Positions 22,741-34,545 of a stretch of DNA of 64,000 nt are shown here, in pieces. The translations under genes were made by a program, and so were the position numbers. The notes beneath the pieces are model-generated. The model ran no database searches. It saw only the letters and a program-made list of their open reading frames with translations, and was not told the DNA's origin. The DNA comes from Lamellibrachia columna (taxonomy: Eukaryota; Annelida; Polychaeta; Sabellida; Siboglinidae). How positions within the stretch are numbered: the stretch's first letter is position 1; each line of letters begins with the position of its first letter. Location of the stretch: the NCBI GenBank assembly GCA_963662155.1, contig OY759267.1:32530976-32594975 (forward strand), written 5' to 3'.

Positions 22741-25521
22741 ATGGATAGTGTGTGTTGCAGGGGAAAGTTGTGTTTTGTGGCAAAAGGAGGCCTGCGGTTG
22801 GTATTGCGCAGCCGTACTGAGATCGAGGCAGCACTTAGAGTGTGCCACGATGATCCGGGCACTGGGGGTCATCGGGGCGTGGCGGTTACTTTGAAAAAAC
22901 TGGACTACGATGGCAAAATATGTGATATATTGGGTAAGTTAAGCATACTATCTTTATAAATGTAATTGGAGTACAAATTGCCATAACAGCATGAGTGATA
23001 TGTTAAGCCTGTGTAGTGTTACAGAGACTATGCCACTATGTCATAACTTTATTGTACTTTGCTAGTGCTGGTGAAACTATTACATCATCGGGTAATGACG
23101 TCAACAATTTAGCACTGTGATTATTTTTTTCAGGCTTTCAGTGATTAAACTCGCATTCTGTGTTGCATAATATTTATAGTGAATTTAACAAAATGTCTTC
23201 TGATTCTTTTCTATTTCACATTGTAGGTGAAAGCGTGCCCGCATGCCAGCACAAAATGAAGACTGGCTCCCGAGCTTCAGCCCATCAAAACAGATGTTAC
23301 CTGGGATGTAGTAGGTATCGACCTGATGGGGCCTTATTTCGAAACTTCGAACTGGGTAAATACATTTTCACTGCGACTGATTTGTTTTCTAAGTTTGTCT
23401 TCGCAAGGCCGATTAAGGTACTAATAGCACTGCACAGTTCTGTTTGGCTTTCAATCATATTGTGTGTCCACTCCTATATGCACAGTTTATTACCGACCTT
23501 CGCACATCCATTTATGGACATGGTAAATGACACTATAGGCTAACTTTGTTATCAGCCCTCACTGTAACCAATTAAACTGACTTTCTTCAAATACTATTGC
23601 ATTTGACAGTGTTAATATTGATGCTGTTTTGGGCAATATTATCTAGCTTCCTTGCTTCTCTTGGACGTATGCTTTATATGTGGATTACAGTATATGCATC
23701 TATCATGGCAAATGTATGAAGTGCAAATGTACAATAATGTTCAATGATGAATTCTGATTGACAGTGACAGAGCAAAGCTGCAGGGGATGTCAGTGCTGCT
23801 ATCATTGACCTCTTCTATTCCTACGGGCCACCACAACGCCTCCTGAGTGATCAAGGTCGTGAATTTATAAATGTGGTATGGCACAAATATACTTCTCACT
23901 TGGCTGCTTATTATTATTTTACATATTACTATTAGCATTAAAATAATAATATGCATATTTTGGTGATGTTAGGATGCATGTCAGTTGTCTCATTTTAATG
24001 AACTATATCACATTATGCTTGTCTGATGCAGGTGGTAAGCTGGAGGCCAACTGGCTCGGTCCATACACGGTTAAGACCGTCGGACCGAACCATCAGGCGG
24101 TCTTAGAGAAGGACGGGGTGCTGTTGAAGCACAAAGTGAACTTTGGCCAGCTCAAGCCATATTTAGATCGCACGTTTCATGAAGGTATAGTAAACTTATC
24201 TGTTTTTTATATGTATTTTTAGTAATGTTTTTTTATTGTTTTTCTCTTGGTTGGGTGCTGCATATTTCTTCCCATTGTATCAAATAACAGGCATGAGGTG
24301 ATTAACTTCACCTAATCATTAACTTAATAATTAATGAGTACTGCCTGCCCAGCTGCTGCACTCGTTTCGACTACCACCCGCCCAGCTGCTGCAATCGTGA
24401 CGACTACCACCCGCCCAGCTGCTGCAATCGTGACGACTACAACCAGCCCAGCTACGGCAATCGTGACGACTACCACCCGTCCAGCTGCTGCAAGCGTGAC
24501 GACTACCACCCGCCCAGCTGCTGCACTCCTTTCGACTACTGCCTGCCCAGCGATGACTGCCTCACTGCTGCCAGTGCCAACCAAGCGGCCACACACCAAG
24601 AACGCTAAGGTTGTGTGTTCGTCAAAACAGCAGCGTGTGGACTTCGTTTTAGATGAGTTCAGTTTGCTGACAGACGACCACGAATGGGTAGAACTACAAT
24701 TGCTGAAGAAGCAATTTCCTGGAATGGCCGGCTTGCAAAACCCAGTTCTCGGTGCCGTTCTGCAGTTCGCTGTTGCGAGTGGACCGTTTGTGTATGTACT
24801 GCATGATGGAGAACTGCACAGGGTAACTGTCGCCACTCCACCAACCCACGTGGATGCAGATGTCATCGTTTATGACTCGCTCAACAGAAGTGTCAACATG
24901 CACTGCAAAATGCAGATTGCTTCACTGCTGTGAACAACACACTCAAGAATCAGGTGTGTTGTTGACACCAGTCAGCGACAGAGTGGGGTCATTGATTGTG
25001 GGCTCTACGCCATTGCAGCAGCAACATTTGTGTGTTATGAGGAATTCCCCAGTGGCGAGTACGATCAGGCTGCAATGCGTGGACACTTGCGAACCTGCAT
25101 TGAAAGTGGTGTCATGACACACTTCCCAAGCAGCATGAGGTTAGACTTAATGTGTAACTTAATAATTGCCATGATATTGAAGAGTACGCATTTATATAAC
25201 GCGAGTGGGATCTTTAATTTCCCTTGGCATAAACAGTAGATGTAAAATATATGCATATGATAATTATACATGTGTACGTATATATTCAATGTGGTTTAAA
25301 TATATTGAAAGATACTGGTATAGTTGAAATGTTTTCATGTAGGAAATTGTTGACAATTTATGCTGATTCTTTTGGTGGGATAGGCTGTAATATTTTCACC
25401 AAAATATAATAAAAACCACATTCTCTGATGTTATACATGCTCAGCAAATTTTTCACTTTGTTTGGATAGGTCTGCAGACACGTGTGAACATTTGAGTCAC
25501 GATTGTGAAAATGATGACTGA
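22741..25521 (+). pseudogene. Ginger1-type transposase: integrase-like DDE + GPY/F + Ulp1 protease
   Basis: A spliced gene with exons at 22761-22933, 23227-23417, 23771-23875, 24032-24184, ~24334-25139 and 25470-25521, all with GT/AG borders. Exon 1 carries the His/Cys integrase zinc finger (VCHDDPGTGGHRGVAV). Exon 2 carries the first catalytic Asp in WDVVGIDLMGP and then YIFTATDLFSKFVFARPIK. Exon 3 carries the second Asp (LLSDQGREFIN). Exon 4 has the WLGPYTV GPY/F motif. Exon 5 has a Ulp1-type cysteine protease (LHDGELHRV His, VYDSL Asp, QSGVIDCGLYAIA Gln/Cys). Integrase plus GPY/F plus C-terminal Ulp1 defines Ginger1 transposases. Defects: the exon for the third catalytic Glu is missing between 23876 and 24031, exon 2 has two offsetting frameshifts (near 23275 and 23345), and exon 5 has a TGA at 24931-24933. 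Confidence 0.82.
24343..24547 (+). repeat. 30-bp coding minisatellite in the Ulp1 exon
   Basis: About seven units of GCCCAGCTGCTGCAATCGTGACGACTACC encode TTTRPAAAIV repeats in the frame of the Ulp1 exon. The unit is in-frame and GC-rich. It forms a flexible Thr/Ala/Pro linker between the GPY/F exon and the protease domain. Confidence 0.9.
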
Positions 25522-28500
25522 CTTCTCACAGAAAAAGTGCTATGTTAAGGTAAATGTCTGTTTTGTAGTTTGAAGTATTATTTTTTTCATAACACAATAG
25601 TGAGAAATAATTTTTTGTCATTATGACTAAAATGTCTTTGTGCATCATTATGCAGGCGATTTCCAAACAAACAGATCACATGTGCTTAGGTACGTATCCT
25701 AATTAAAGGTGCTTAATCAATTTGTTTTTTGTTTTGGTACATTTTTGTCCAATTCAACAACAGGAATAAATATCGGGCTTTTGACATGCCGCGATAACAC
25801 ACTTTGCTGAAAGTGATCTTTTTTGCACCAGTAAACCTGATGACGAGTTGATGCAGCACCTATAGTTTTTTTTGCAGACAAATTGTTGCTTTGTTATTGC
25901 AAATTAGACTTAAGTTTATGTTCATCTAACCTTTTGTTATGACGGGTCACTTTAACGTTCATTCTGTTGCATGTTTAGTTTAAGACCACAGATTTGTATA
26001 GTATATTTTTGACAGATAGGTAAGTACTATCCAACATTCTTCTTTATAACTATAAATACAGTCAACCTTGCATACGTCAGGTTCTCCTAAGTCGTATCTT
26101 CGCTCAGCTTGGACACAATTCCGACTTGGAATGTATTTATTTCCCATACGAAATCTATGTCTAAGTCGGATCTTCACCTAACTCGGATTAAATCGCTTGG
26201 TCCCTTTGATTCCGACTTATGTGAGGTTTACTGTAAGTCTACACTTGTCAAGGGCTAGAAATACATCAAATAACCTACTTGTCCGCAGGCAGTTATAATA
26301 AAAAAGAAATTTTCTGACAACTGGTATCATTAATTTAGAGCCCAGCGTTTGTAGTGAATTATCTAATACAGTGTGCAAATGATTTTTTAAAGCTATTTGT
26401 TTTCAATATTGTCACCTGTTCTTTTACATGTACAAATCCCATGATTTTGTTTCAGATTTTCTTTCACTGGATGATGACTTGGTGGAGTGGAATCCTGACA
26501 AAGTGGCCCCACATGTACAAGAGGCCTACGCTCTCATTACAACATGCACAAAGAGACAGTTTGCTGATAAGGTAGCAATACTTAAGACAATAATGGTAAC
26601 CGTAAAATGGCAAAATCAAACACTTCGTAACTTAGCTAATATTTTATGGATTTTGATGAACTTTCCATCAATATTAGTATGGACATCTATCATGCAAATT
26701 ATGTATTCTATCATCCCTAATTCATTTGCATATCCCTCATTTTCATGTAGAAATGTGACTATTAAAATACATGTCTGCAAATGTCACTCTATAATACAGC
26801 AATCACATATTAATGGAATTTTGCAGGGTTTGAAATTATAAGATGTTAAATTTTATATGTGTTTACAGGTGAGGGACATTGTGCTCAGCGACCTTCATGA
26901 CATGTTCACATTCCAAGAACCCAAGTAAGTTAGCTATTATAATATATATTATAATTAGAATCTTCAGGCTTTAAATTTCAAAACAAGCCATCACCATGTA
27001 GCATCTATAGGACCAATGTCCAAAAAAGTGTAGAAATGGATTTTTGGAGGTCCGAGAAAACAAATTTTTATTCTAAAGAATTAAGTAATATTTTCTTATT
27101 GTATGCATAGGGGGATATTTTCCATCAAGTGTTCAAGTTTAATATGCATTATTTTTGTTGTAACTGTTACTTAAAGTCATGCCTGATTTTCATCGCTTTT
27201 AGTGGGAGCAATCCATGGTAACATTTTCGTTAGCCTGACTATAATTCACGGCTTGAGAGGCAAGACACACTTTTTACTAAATGTACACTATAACTCCTAT
27301 AATTATAAGGAGTGCAGACAGGAGCCTCAAGATCTTACACAAAAATAATTATCATTCTTTAAAACAAAAGTAGTGTTGTCAAATTGCTTTTACGTATACA
27401 TTGTAGGAATTGCAGTCACATTTATATTTATACATCAAACTAAGTGCTATGTATCTCTACAAATGATATTTGATCTGTTTTTAGGGCAGGCCGCGTTCCA
27501 GCAAAGTATGCACGACATTGTGCAGCACCAAGGGGACAACGCCTTAGACTATTGACCGACTATGCTGCCCTTGCCTCGGCATGTCCTGGGGTAAGATACC
27601 AAACAATGCTATTCAGATATGTTGTAGTGAAACATTTGCTCTTGAAATATATGGTAGATTTTCACTTGTGCAGGTGGGCCACCTCGCTGTCTTTGTCACC
27701 CACCTCGTCCAGTATTTGCCAAAATTGCCACCTCACAGCTATTTCTTGTGCTCATATTTTTTCTGTTTATTATAAATAAATTAACAAATTAAAGTCGTGA
27801 AAGCATCACTAAAGTAAATAGCAGGTCGTGTATGCATTCGATACCTTATCCAATCTATCAGTGTCTATGGGCTTGCCTTGGACATCATGCATGTTGAAGG
27901 GTCAGAACAAAAGTGAGGTTGACAAATGGTCAAATTCTAAAGTTTTATTTCAGTTTCCTTCTAACTTTAATGGAAAACGCTATTTTGAAGTTAGGTTTTG
28001 AACACATTATAAGTTTTGTTACAATGCAAATCATTGTGCTTTATTTGTTCTATCCTTTCTTTTTAATAACCTTTCGGTTATGATGCATTGCTTATAGATG
28101 GTATTTATTAAATAATTTATTGCTGACGCATTTCACGTTTTAGGTTGTGGAAACACTGCTCATACAGGCAAAGAGGGCATGTGAGACAACAATCATAACA
28201 GGGTTGTACTCCACCGAAACCCTGTATCTGGTGCCAGACAATTTGAGGAAATTGTCATCTCTGTAAGTTACAAAAATAAGGGTAATTTATCTAATTATAC
28301 GTGAATACATTTATGTACAATATATGGCACACTTCTTTTTTTAACTCTGTACATCATGTGTTACGAACACCTGGATTATGAAGCTTTTAAGGTGTAAGTA
28401 GGAATAATCTAACGATATATGCTCACTAGACGTAACACCACTGCAGTCTTTTAAAATTGCTTCTCAATATAATAGCTCGTCAAATCTGACATTATTTTAC

Positions 28501-28923
28501 TTCAAACTCTCTACTATGTGAATAGCCTATTTGAATTTCATATTCAGAATAATGAAGGTCCACGAATGGATTAAAAAATCTGCGTGTCATTGACACATTG
28601 CTAACTTCAAATAACAAATTCACAAAGCAACACACTTATAATAGAGGTGTTATTCTAACAGTATTCCTTGAAGACTACTGGGTCAATTGTATGTTTCTTC
28701 TGTATTAGGCTGTGCAGGATTTCTCATCATAATAATAATAACATTTATTTTGTTCAGCGCCACGTCCAATATTGTTCACAGAGCTTTACAGTTGCATTAT
28801 ATGTGTAATTCATTCCATTGCAGCGCATCGTACAAGAGGCTTGTTGTCGAACCATTTCTGTTTGGTCAAACACTTCAAGCCCTTGGCCTGAAAGAAGAAC
28901 ACGCCAATGCAATCGTTGGTTAG
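25511..28923 (+). CDS. Unrecognised 189-residue protein, seven exons, intact frame
   Basis: Exons 25511-25549, 25656-25689, 26456-26571, 26869-26924, 27485-27590, 28144-28262 and 28824-28923 all have GT/AG borders. Their phases (0,1,0,2,0,2) join into one open frame of 570 nt ending in TAG, the cleanest gene model in the window. The protein is mostly helical, without signal peptide or membrane segment: an acidic N-terminal part (SLDDDLVEWNPDKVAPHVQE), a basic middle (GRVPAKYARHCAAPRGQRLR) and an amphipathic C-terminal helix (LGLKEEHANAIVG). I do not recognise the family. The ATG overlaps the stop of the Ginger/Ulp1 frame (ATGATGACTGA), in a different frame. So it may be a second cistron, a separate gene, or the C-terminus of the Ulp1 protein split by a frameshift. 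The fifth intron (27591-28143) and sixth are AT-rich; the second contains a MITE. Confidence 0.6.
26057..26235. mobile_element. Tc1/mariner-type MITE with TA target duplication
   Basis: The left end TACAGTCAACCTTGCATACG and the right end CATAAGT...GAGGTTTACTGTA are imperfect inverted repeats (left CAGTCAACCT, right-complement CAGTAAACCT), with TA at both outer edges. Inner repeats of AAGTCGGA and TCCGACTTA continue the inverted symmetry. The element is about 175 bp, has no coding capacity, and sits inside the second intron of the 189-residue gene. The TA duplication and CAGT ends match Tc1/mariner (pogo-like) elements. Confidence 0.82.
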
Positions 28924-29522
28924 CCAGATGTGACACTATCGATTGCACTAAGCCTCGTTATGTTAATTTGTTGTCATTTGTATTCGCTGCCGATTGTGCT
29001 GACTTAGCAGACCCACTCTTTGATTGAATCGTCTTATAAGTAATGTTATGTAAGACTTCAAATTGTTGCACTGGTGTGCATGAATAAACTGTGTGACAAT
29101 TGATTTGACGTTTACTTCTACTCAAATAATGCACTCACAATCTAGGATAAATATGATCAATGCTAAACATGTATCATTGGGCATAATAATACAATTATTA
29201 CTATTATATTTATGAAAGCCATTTTAATAAATTGTACCCATTCATTCATGACTCATACATACACATATTCTCTCCCAATTCATTACTGTGTGATATAAAT
29301 GGGGCATTGTCAGTATTTAGGATCCTAAGCCTGTTGGTCTACTCACTCTGAACTGAATATGCAGCTGCCATGGCATTTTTAATATACAACTATGTGGCAA
29401 CACAATTTCTGTGTACAAAATATGCAGTACACAACACCATAACGCTGAATGCCAATACCATACAATACCCATTAGCATGTTTTACAAATTTTATCCAGTC
29501 AATCAAAAATACAAGGACAACT
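28924..29522. other. 3' flank and spacer
   Basis: Beyond the polyadenylation signal the sequence is AT-rich with no supported gene. Confidence 0.4.
29083..29088 (+). terminator. Polyadenylation signal AATAAA
   Basis: AATAAA lies 160 bp after the stop codon of the 189-residue gene, followed by a TGTGTGACAATTG GT-rich stretch. The distance suits a short 3' untranslated region. Confidence 0.5.
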
Positions 29523-29625
29523 AAAAAATTAACAAGCACAATTGCATGGTGAATCTATAGATTTCGCCCAGTATAGTAATTATACACTAATTATATCCTT
29601 AGTAAATTAATTATCTGATGCATGC
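29523..29625 (+). repeat. Flanking direct repeat, right copy
   Basis: Partner of 22338-22440 in the same orientation (ACAAGCAC, TGAATCTATA, CCCAGTATAG, AATTATACA, TCCTTAGTAAA). Confidence 0.6.
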
Positions 29626-32514
29626 AACATACAATGTTTAATTGCACTTAACTTTGCACAATCATGTGTATAATAACAGTTATCAACTTATAATGACCAC
29701 GAACTATACAACAGGAAATAACAGTCATTCCCATATTCTTAAATGTAGGCTAATTGCAGTGACATTAGCCCCAACTATTCATGCATAAAAAATCAATCAA
29801 CCAATTCACTTTATTGTCCTAAAAGGATAGTTATTTTACAGCTCAAAAAAATCTAATATATATATATATATATCATGTAAAAAACATTTTAAGATGTGAA
29901 AATAGTCGTATGTTTTTTTTTTATTAATACAATTTAATGCATTCATGTATACATATGGTAATTATATAATAAATTAGTATCAAAAACAAGCTTTACATTC
30001 AACTAGCAACATATAACAGTCAAATAATTCAGACCAAACGTTTTGTTTATGTAGCCTACTGGATATATCGCCTACTGAAATATTAATTTTGGTTTATTTG
30101 TTTCCTCTCTTGCATTTCAACACAGCACAGGTTATACGTCAAAAACTACCAAATGTCGATGTTCCTCCCATCTTGGGCAGACCTACAGAATTCATTGTTG
30201 TAAACATCTTTGTCAAAATAATTACCAACGCTATAGATTTCTATCCACGATTAACCTTTGTCCACTACGTAACACTGTTAAAAAAATATTGTTCCATACA
30301 TTAGGCATGATACCTATCATAATAATGTTGGTTTTAAAATGTGGAAGTCACATTTTCTCATGAGGGTGTGACCCAATAGAATAATTTAAATTTGTATGAA
30401 CGGTCGTAATTTAAGACCACTTGTATTATTTAGGTTGCTTGTATCATAAGACATTATTAATTATGGGACAACGGAAAGACACGGTTTACGTACTCAACTC
30501 CGTATTTCCCTTCTCAAAGTTTTTTCGCTACTGGGATAGTTGGTTTGTAGCTATGAAATAAACAAATGTCAATAACAGTATTGTCACATCTTTAGCATTA
30601 ATAGACATGGTTTTCTGGGATGACTTCTGCAAAATGTGTGTGTGCGTGTGTGTGATTCCAAGATTCCACCACACCGATCACCACACCGCTTATCAGAAAT
30701 CATACTTTTGCACGCTATTTATTTTAGTTTGCAGGCCTATGGTACGTTATAATAGTATCTTCATTTATTGTTATATTTTCCACTTTCTCTATCTTTCTCT
30801 CTCTTCTAAGAAGAACTTGATAGCATGGTCCATATTTGGTATATCCACATTATTAGACCGTCAAGAAAGCAAGTGTCTCCAAGTGGAAAGCCAATAGTTA
30901 TGTTTCACCTACCGCATATTTACGGTGTTCATAACGAACTCTGAGAAGTCAACCAGCAACGCATCGCCGCCTACCAAGAGGAATGTGTATGCAAAAGTTC
31001 CATCCCTGTGACGAAACTGTGTTTCAATTGTGCTGTTTGATAATGCAGGAACATTTCTGGAATGTTCCTTCTTCTCTCGTAGAAGGAATGGGATTATATC
31101 AAGGTCTAAGGAATTAAATACGGGCGAATGTGTAGATATTAAAATGTAAGCGTACGGGCCGCTAGCTACATGTACACGTCCACGTACACTTACATGTTTC
31201 ACGTGCTGAACCTCTGTTAGTATGTTGTTTAGAGGCGACGTACGTCAGTTCAGAATAGTCATAAAATAACACGTTGGTTTGGACATAATTGTTGACGTTT
31301 GTGTCTAAACAACGTTCATGTCTATGTACATTTGTGATTGTTTGGGATATTACTCAGAACTTCAGAATTATATTATGTGCATTATGTTTATGAAATTGTA
31401 TTAGTCATGTATTATAATTGCATCGTTGTTTTAAAGATGTCCTTAGACATCAGACAAATAAGGTATGGTAGTATAAGTTCGCAAAGTCCTAAACACTATA
31501 CGTGTTTTTGACTTTGCATACTTATGCGACCACCCATAACATGGGTAAATTAAGATACGGCGATAGCGGTTTGTTATGTTTATGCATGTGACCGGTTTTC
31601 ATTCACGGCCATAGACCTGGAAATTAAGTTAGGCCTGCCATTTTGATTTTTTCATCATCCTGTTGCGTAGTCACATTATATTATTCTTTGTGGGGTTGAC
31701 GTTAATTACCGTGTATACTAATTACCGCTTGTCATACTGGTTAACTGGCGGACTCCATGTCCTTCACCCTTATTATTGTGTCCGTCATGTTAGTCTTAAA
31801 TAGTATATAACGATTGAAAAAAGCGTATGTGTGTATATCCTTGAATCCGGTTGATTTCCTCTCTCCTTGGTCTTCTCTATTTCTTTCCAGGCTTCCTTCT
31901 TTTCGCATACTGCCTCTGTACCTTCACAGAGGCAGCCCCTATATTGAAGTATGCTAACAATGTATGCTAACAATGCCCCTATAATGAAGAGAGCGTGTGG
32001 ACAACGACTACGTAATTCGGTTGGGTGGGCAACTAGTTCCTGTAACATTACAGAAACGTGCAGTTTTATATGGTTTTCAGTCTCTGCTAAGTACAAATCT
32101 ATTTCGCCAAACACAAATATTCCAAACCACCCATAGCTCAAAACTGTAGTTGATGAAACTAAAAGGGAGTACAACATTATACATTATACATTATTCTTCC
32201 CCTATTGTTCACTTTATGCGATTAGATAGGACTTCGCTCTGCTTTGTATTTGTTCTTATTGTATAGAGTTACAATAAATTTGAATTGAATTTTTTAGTAC
32301 AGTCGACTAAACTGATTCATTCAGACAGAGGTACTTTTATGTGGATTAAATATATCCATTTAGCAGGTCCATAAACAACTGTTTTATTCAAATTTGTGCT
32401 TAGTGTAAGGTGAAAACGTCGTGCTACTTCACTGAATAAAAGTGTTCTCTCCCCTTTGCAGGCAAATTCCAAATGTATGTTGTCATGAACAACCTGTTCT
32501 TCATTGGCAATCAA
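29626..32514. other. Nearly 3 kb without a supported gene
   Basis: AT-rich sequence with a short TA run at about 29855-29873 and a GTGTGTGTGCGTGTGTGTG tract near 30636-30655. A minus-strand frame at 31785-32177 is open for 130 residues but shows no domain, biased composition or splice context, so I do not call it. Confidence 0.4.
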
Positions 32515-32845
32515 CTCGCAGCACTCAGTAGGACAGGCAAGGTCAGGGTGTGGCACGCCATGGCACTGAACTGGCAGTTAAATATCTCATGATTGCTGCA
32601 CTCAGTATGACATGCAAGGTCGGGGTGTGGCATACAATGAAAGAACGTGCAGGTAAATCTCTCACCGTGGAAGATTTTTCGCTCACATTGCTCCATTCAA
32701 TATGACAGGCAATGTCGGGGTATGGCATGCCATGGCACAGAACTGGCAGGCAAATCATACGGTGGCTGCACTCAACAGGGCAGGCAAGGTCGGGGTGTGC
32801 CATGCCATGACACGACACAGAACTGGCAGGTAAGGCTCCTCGTGA
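32515..32845. repeat. Four-copy tandem repeat, ~75-95 bp unit
   Basis: Units starting GCACTCAGTAGGACAGGCAA (about 32520), 32597, 32693 and 32768 share the phrases GGCAAGGTCGGGGTGTGGCA, ATGCCATGGCAC and AGAACTGGCAGG. Divergence between units is substantial, so the array is old. Confidence 0.8.
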
Positions 32846-33510
32846 CGGCCAATCAGTGGTCTCTAGGGGGTCGCAGCGGAGATAGTTTTGTATAAGTATA
32901 TGGACAAATGAAATGTTATGCAAATGAGCAAAATTGCACCAGCAATTCGCTATTTCTATGAGGATGTTTTTTCATCATATTTTAATTGTCATCTTTTGAA
33001 TGAAACTGTGATGTGTATTTCATAAATATCTTGCAAATACAGCAGTTTTTGAGATTTGTGTATTAAGGTAAAAAGTATTAAAGTATAGCTAATGTGTCCT
33101 TGATATACCCATATTCGTTGTAACAATTAAAAATAACTGAAGCTTTATATTTACTTGTCATCACGATTAACATGCTTTGCGTTATAACCGTGACAAAACA
33201 GATAAATAAAACACAGTGTGCATGTTTTTTTATGCTAGAAAATAAGAAAATATTAGTAGGGGCATTGAAAAACGTGTTGTTGCTATTTTTTAATGATGAT
33301 AACCAGGTCACTTTTATATAACGTTTATGCACTCTTATATCCACAGTTGTGTAATTTAAGATAAAATATACAAGAGAAAGCTTGATTCTCTTTTCAATTA
33401 ATCCAAATTGAAGCATTGATTATGATTACAGCTAAAGTCATATTAGTCTGGATGGATACGGTTAGGACACAGCTAATTTCCATGGCATGATCAGCACACA
33501 GCCTGGCTTG

Positions 33511-33790
33511 ATGCCCTTGGCATCATTCAAGGTCATCTCCATAGAGAACGTGGAACCACACCTTCAGTATATCCACAGTAACGGCTTTGGTAAGTCACAT
33601 TGAGAGGATCTTGAATTACAAGCATTAGATATTTAAGTAAATTAGTATATATAATGTTACGTAATAATTTTTTTTTATATACCTTCCATTGTGCTGTTTT
33701 CTAGAAAGTGCTGTCTGTGTGGAAATATGGATAACTATAGTTGCTATTCTTGGTGTTTTATTGGGAAACTGGGCACCTCTTTGTTGTTAG
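33511..33790 (+). CDS. Possible two-exon 54-residue frame (weak)
   Basis: ATG at 33511 opens SFKVISIENVEPHLQYIHSN, with donor TTTG|GTAAGT after 33589. An acceptor (TTTTCTAG) before 33705 restores the frame (phase 1) to SAVCVEIWITIVAILGVLLG, a hydrophobic membrane-like stretch, and a TAG at 33788-33790. The intron is 115 bp. Upstream exons would be possible (QPGLMPLA is open before the ATG). The consistent phase is suggestive, but two short exons can match by chance and I recognise no family. Confidence 0.25.
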
Positions 33791-34545
33791 TGTGGACCCG
33801 CCTGTTATGTGAAGAGGAATGCTTTTATTTAAGAAAAAATAACAACTCCTAATAATTCTTACATCCGTAAATACAAATTATAATAATTATACATACATCG
33901 ACCAATCAAAAGTGTATAATGGATAGACAAAATCATGGCCTGCAATAGGAGCATAAGTTGATAAGACAATAGGGTCATGAGATACATGAATTTAATAGTA
34001 AAATTCGAGGAGCCACCTTAATTTTTTTATTAACTCAAATTACTGGGCCAGCAATTTGCATTTTTGACTGGTGTGACTGCTTAAATAATAAATTACTAAC
34101 TGTAATTCATTGTACGTCTCCAAAGACAGTCAAAATAAACCTCAGTAACTGGACAATTTGCAGACATTCTGTATATATAAAGCAGTAGAAGAACAATATC
34201 CAGGATATATTTTGTCTAATAAACAGTATTTCCGGAATAGAGTCCATGTATTTAAAGATAGGATATTGTCCAGATAATATTGGTAGGGATACAATCAGGC
34301 GGAAACGTTAACTTATATATGGTCCGACTCATGACGTCGGACGGAGCAGGCCGCGTTTCGTTGAGCTCTCGTGTGACGATGTTCTCTTGTTACAAATGCG
34401 ACGGAAAATAATGAAGTTATCTAATGGCATCGAACTTCCAACGATCCGTACGATGAATCTGGTGAGATAAACATTCACAATACCCTAAGATGGGGGTGGA
34501 TTTGCACATAATATATGGGTCTGTCAGATTCAGCGTGCTGCCATA
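33791..34545. other. Spacer, possibly LINE 5' region
   Basis: No gene is supported. A CpG-richer stretch (34318-34380) just upstream of the ORF1-like frame could be the 5' untranslated region of that element. Confidence 0.4.

Noticed and set aside
31785..32177. 130-residue minus-strand frame
   Set aside because: No recognisable domain, no splice signals, and a composition like translated AT-rich spacer.
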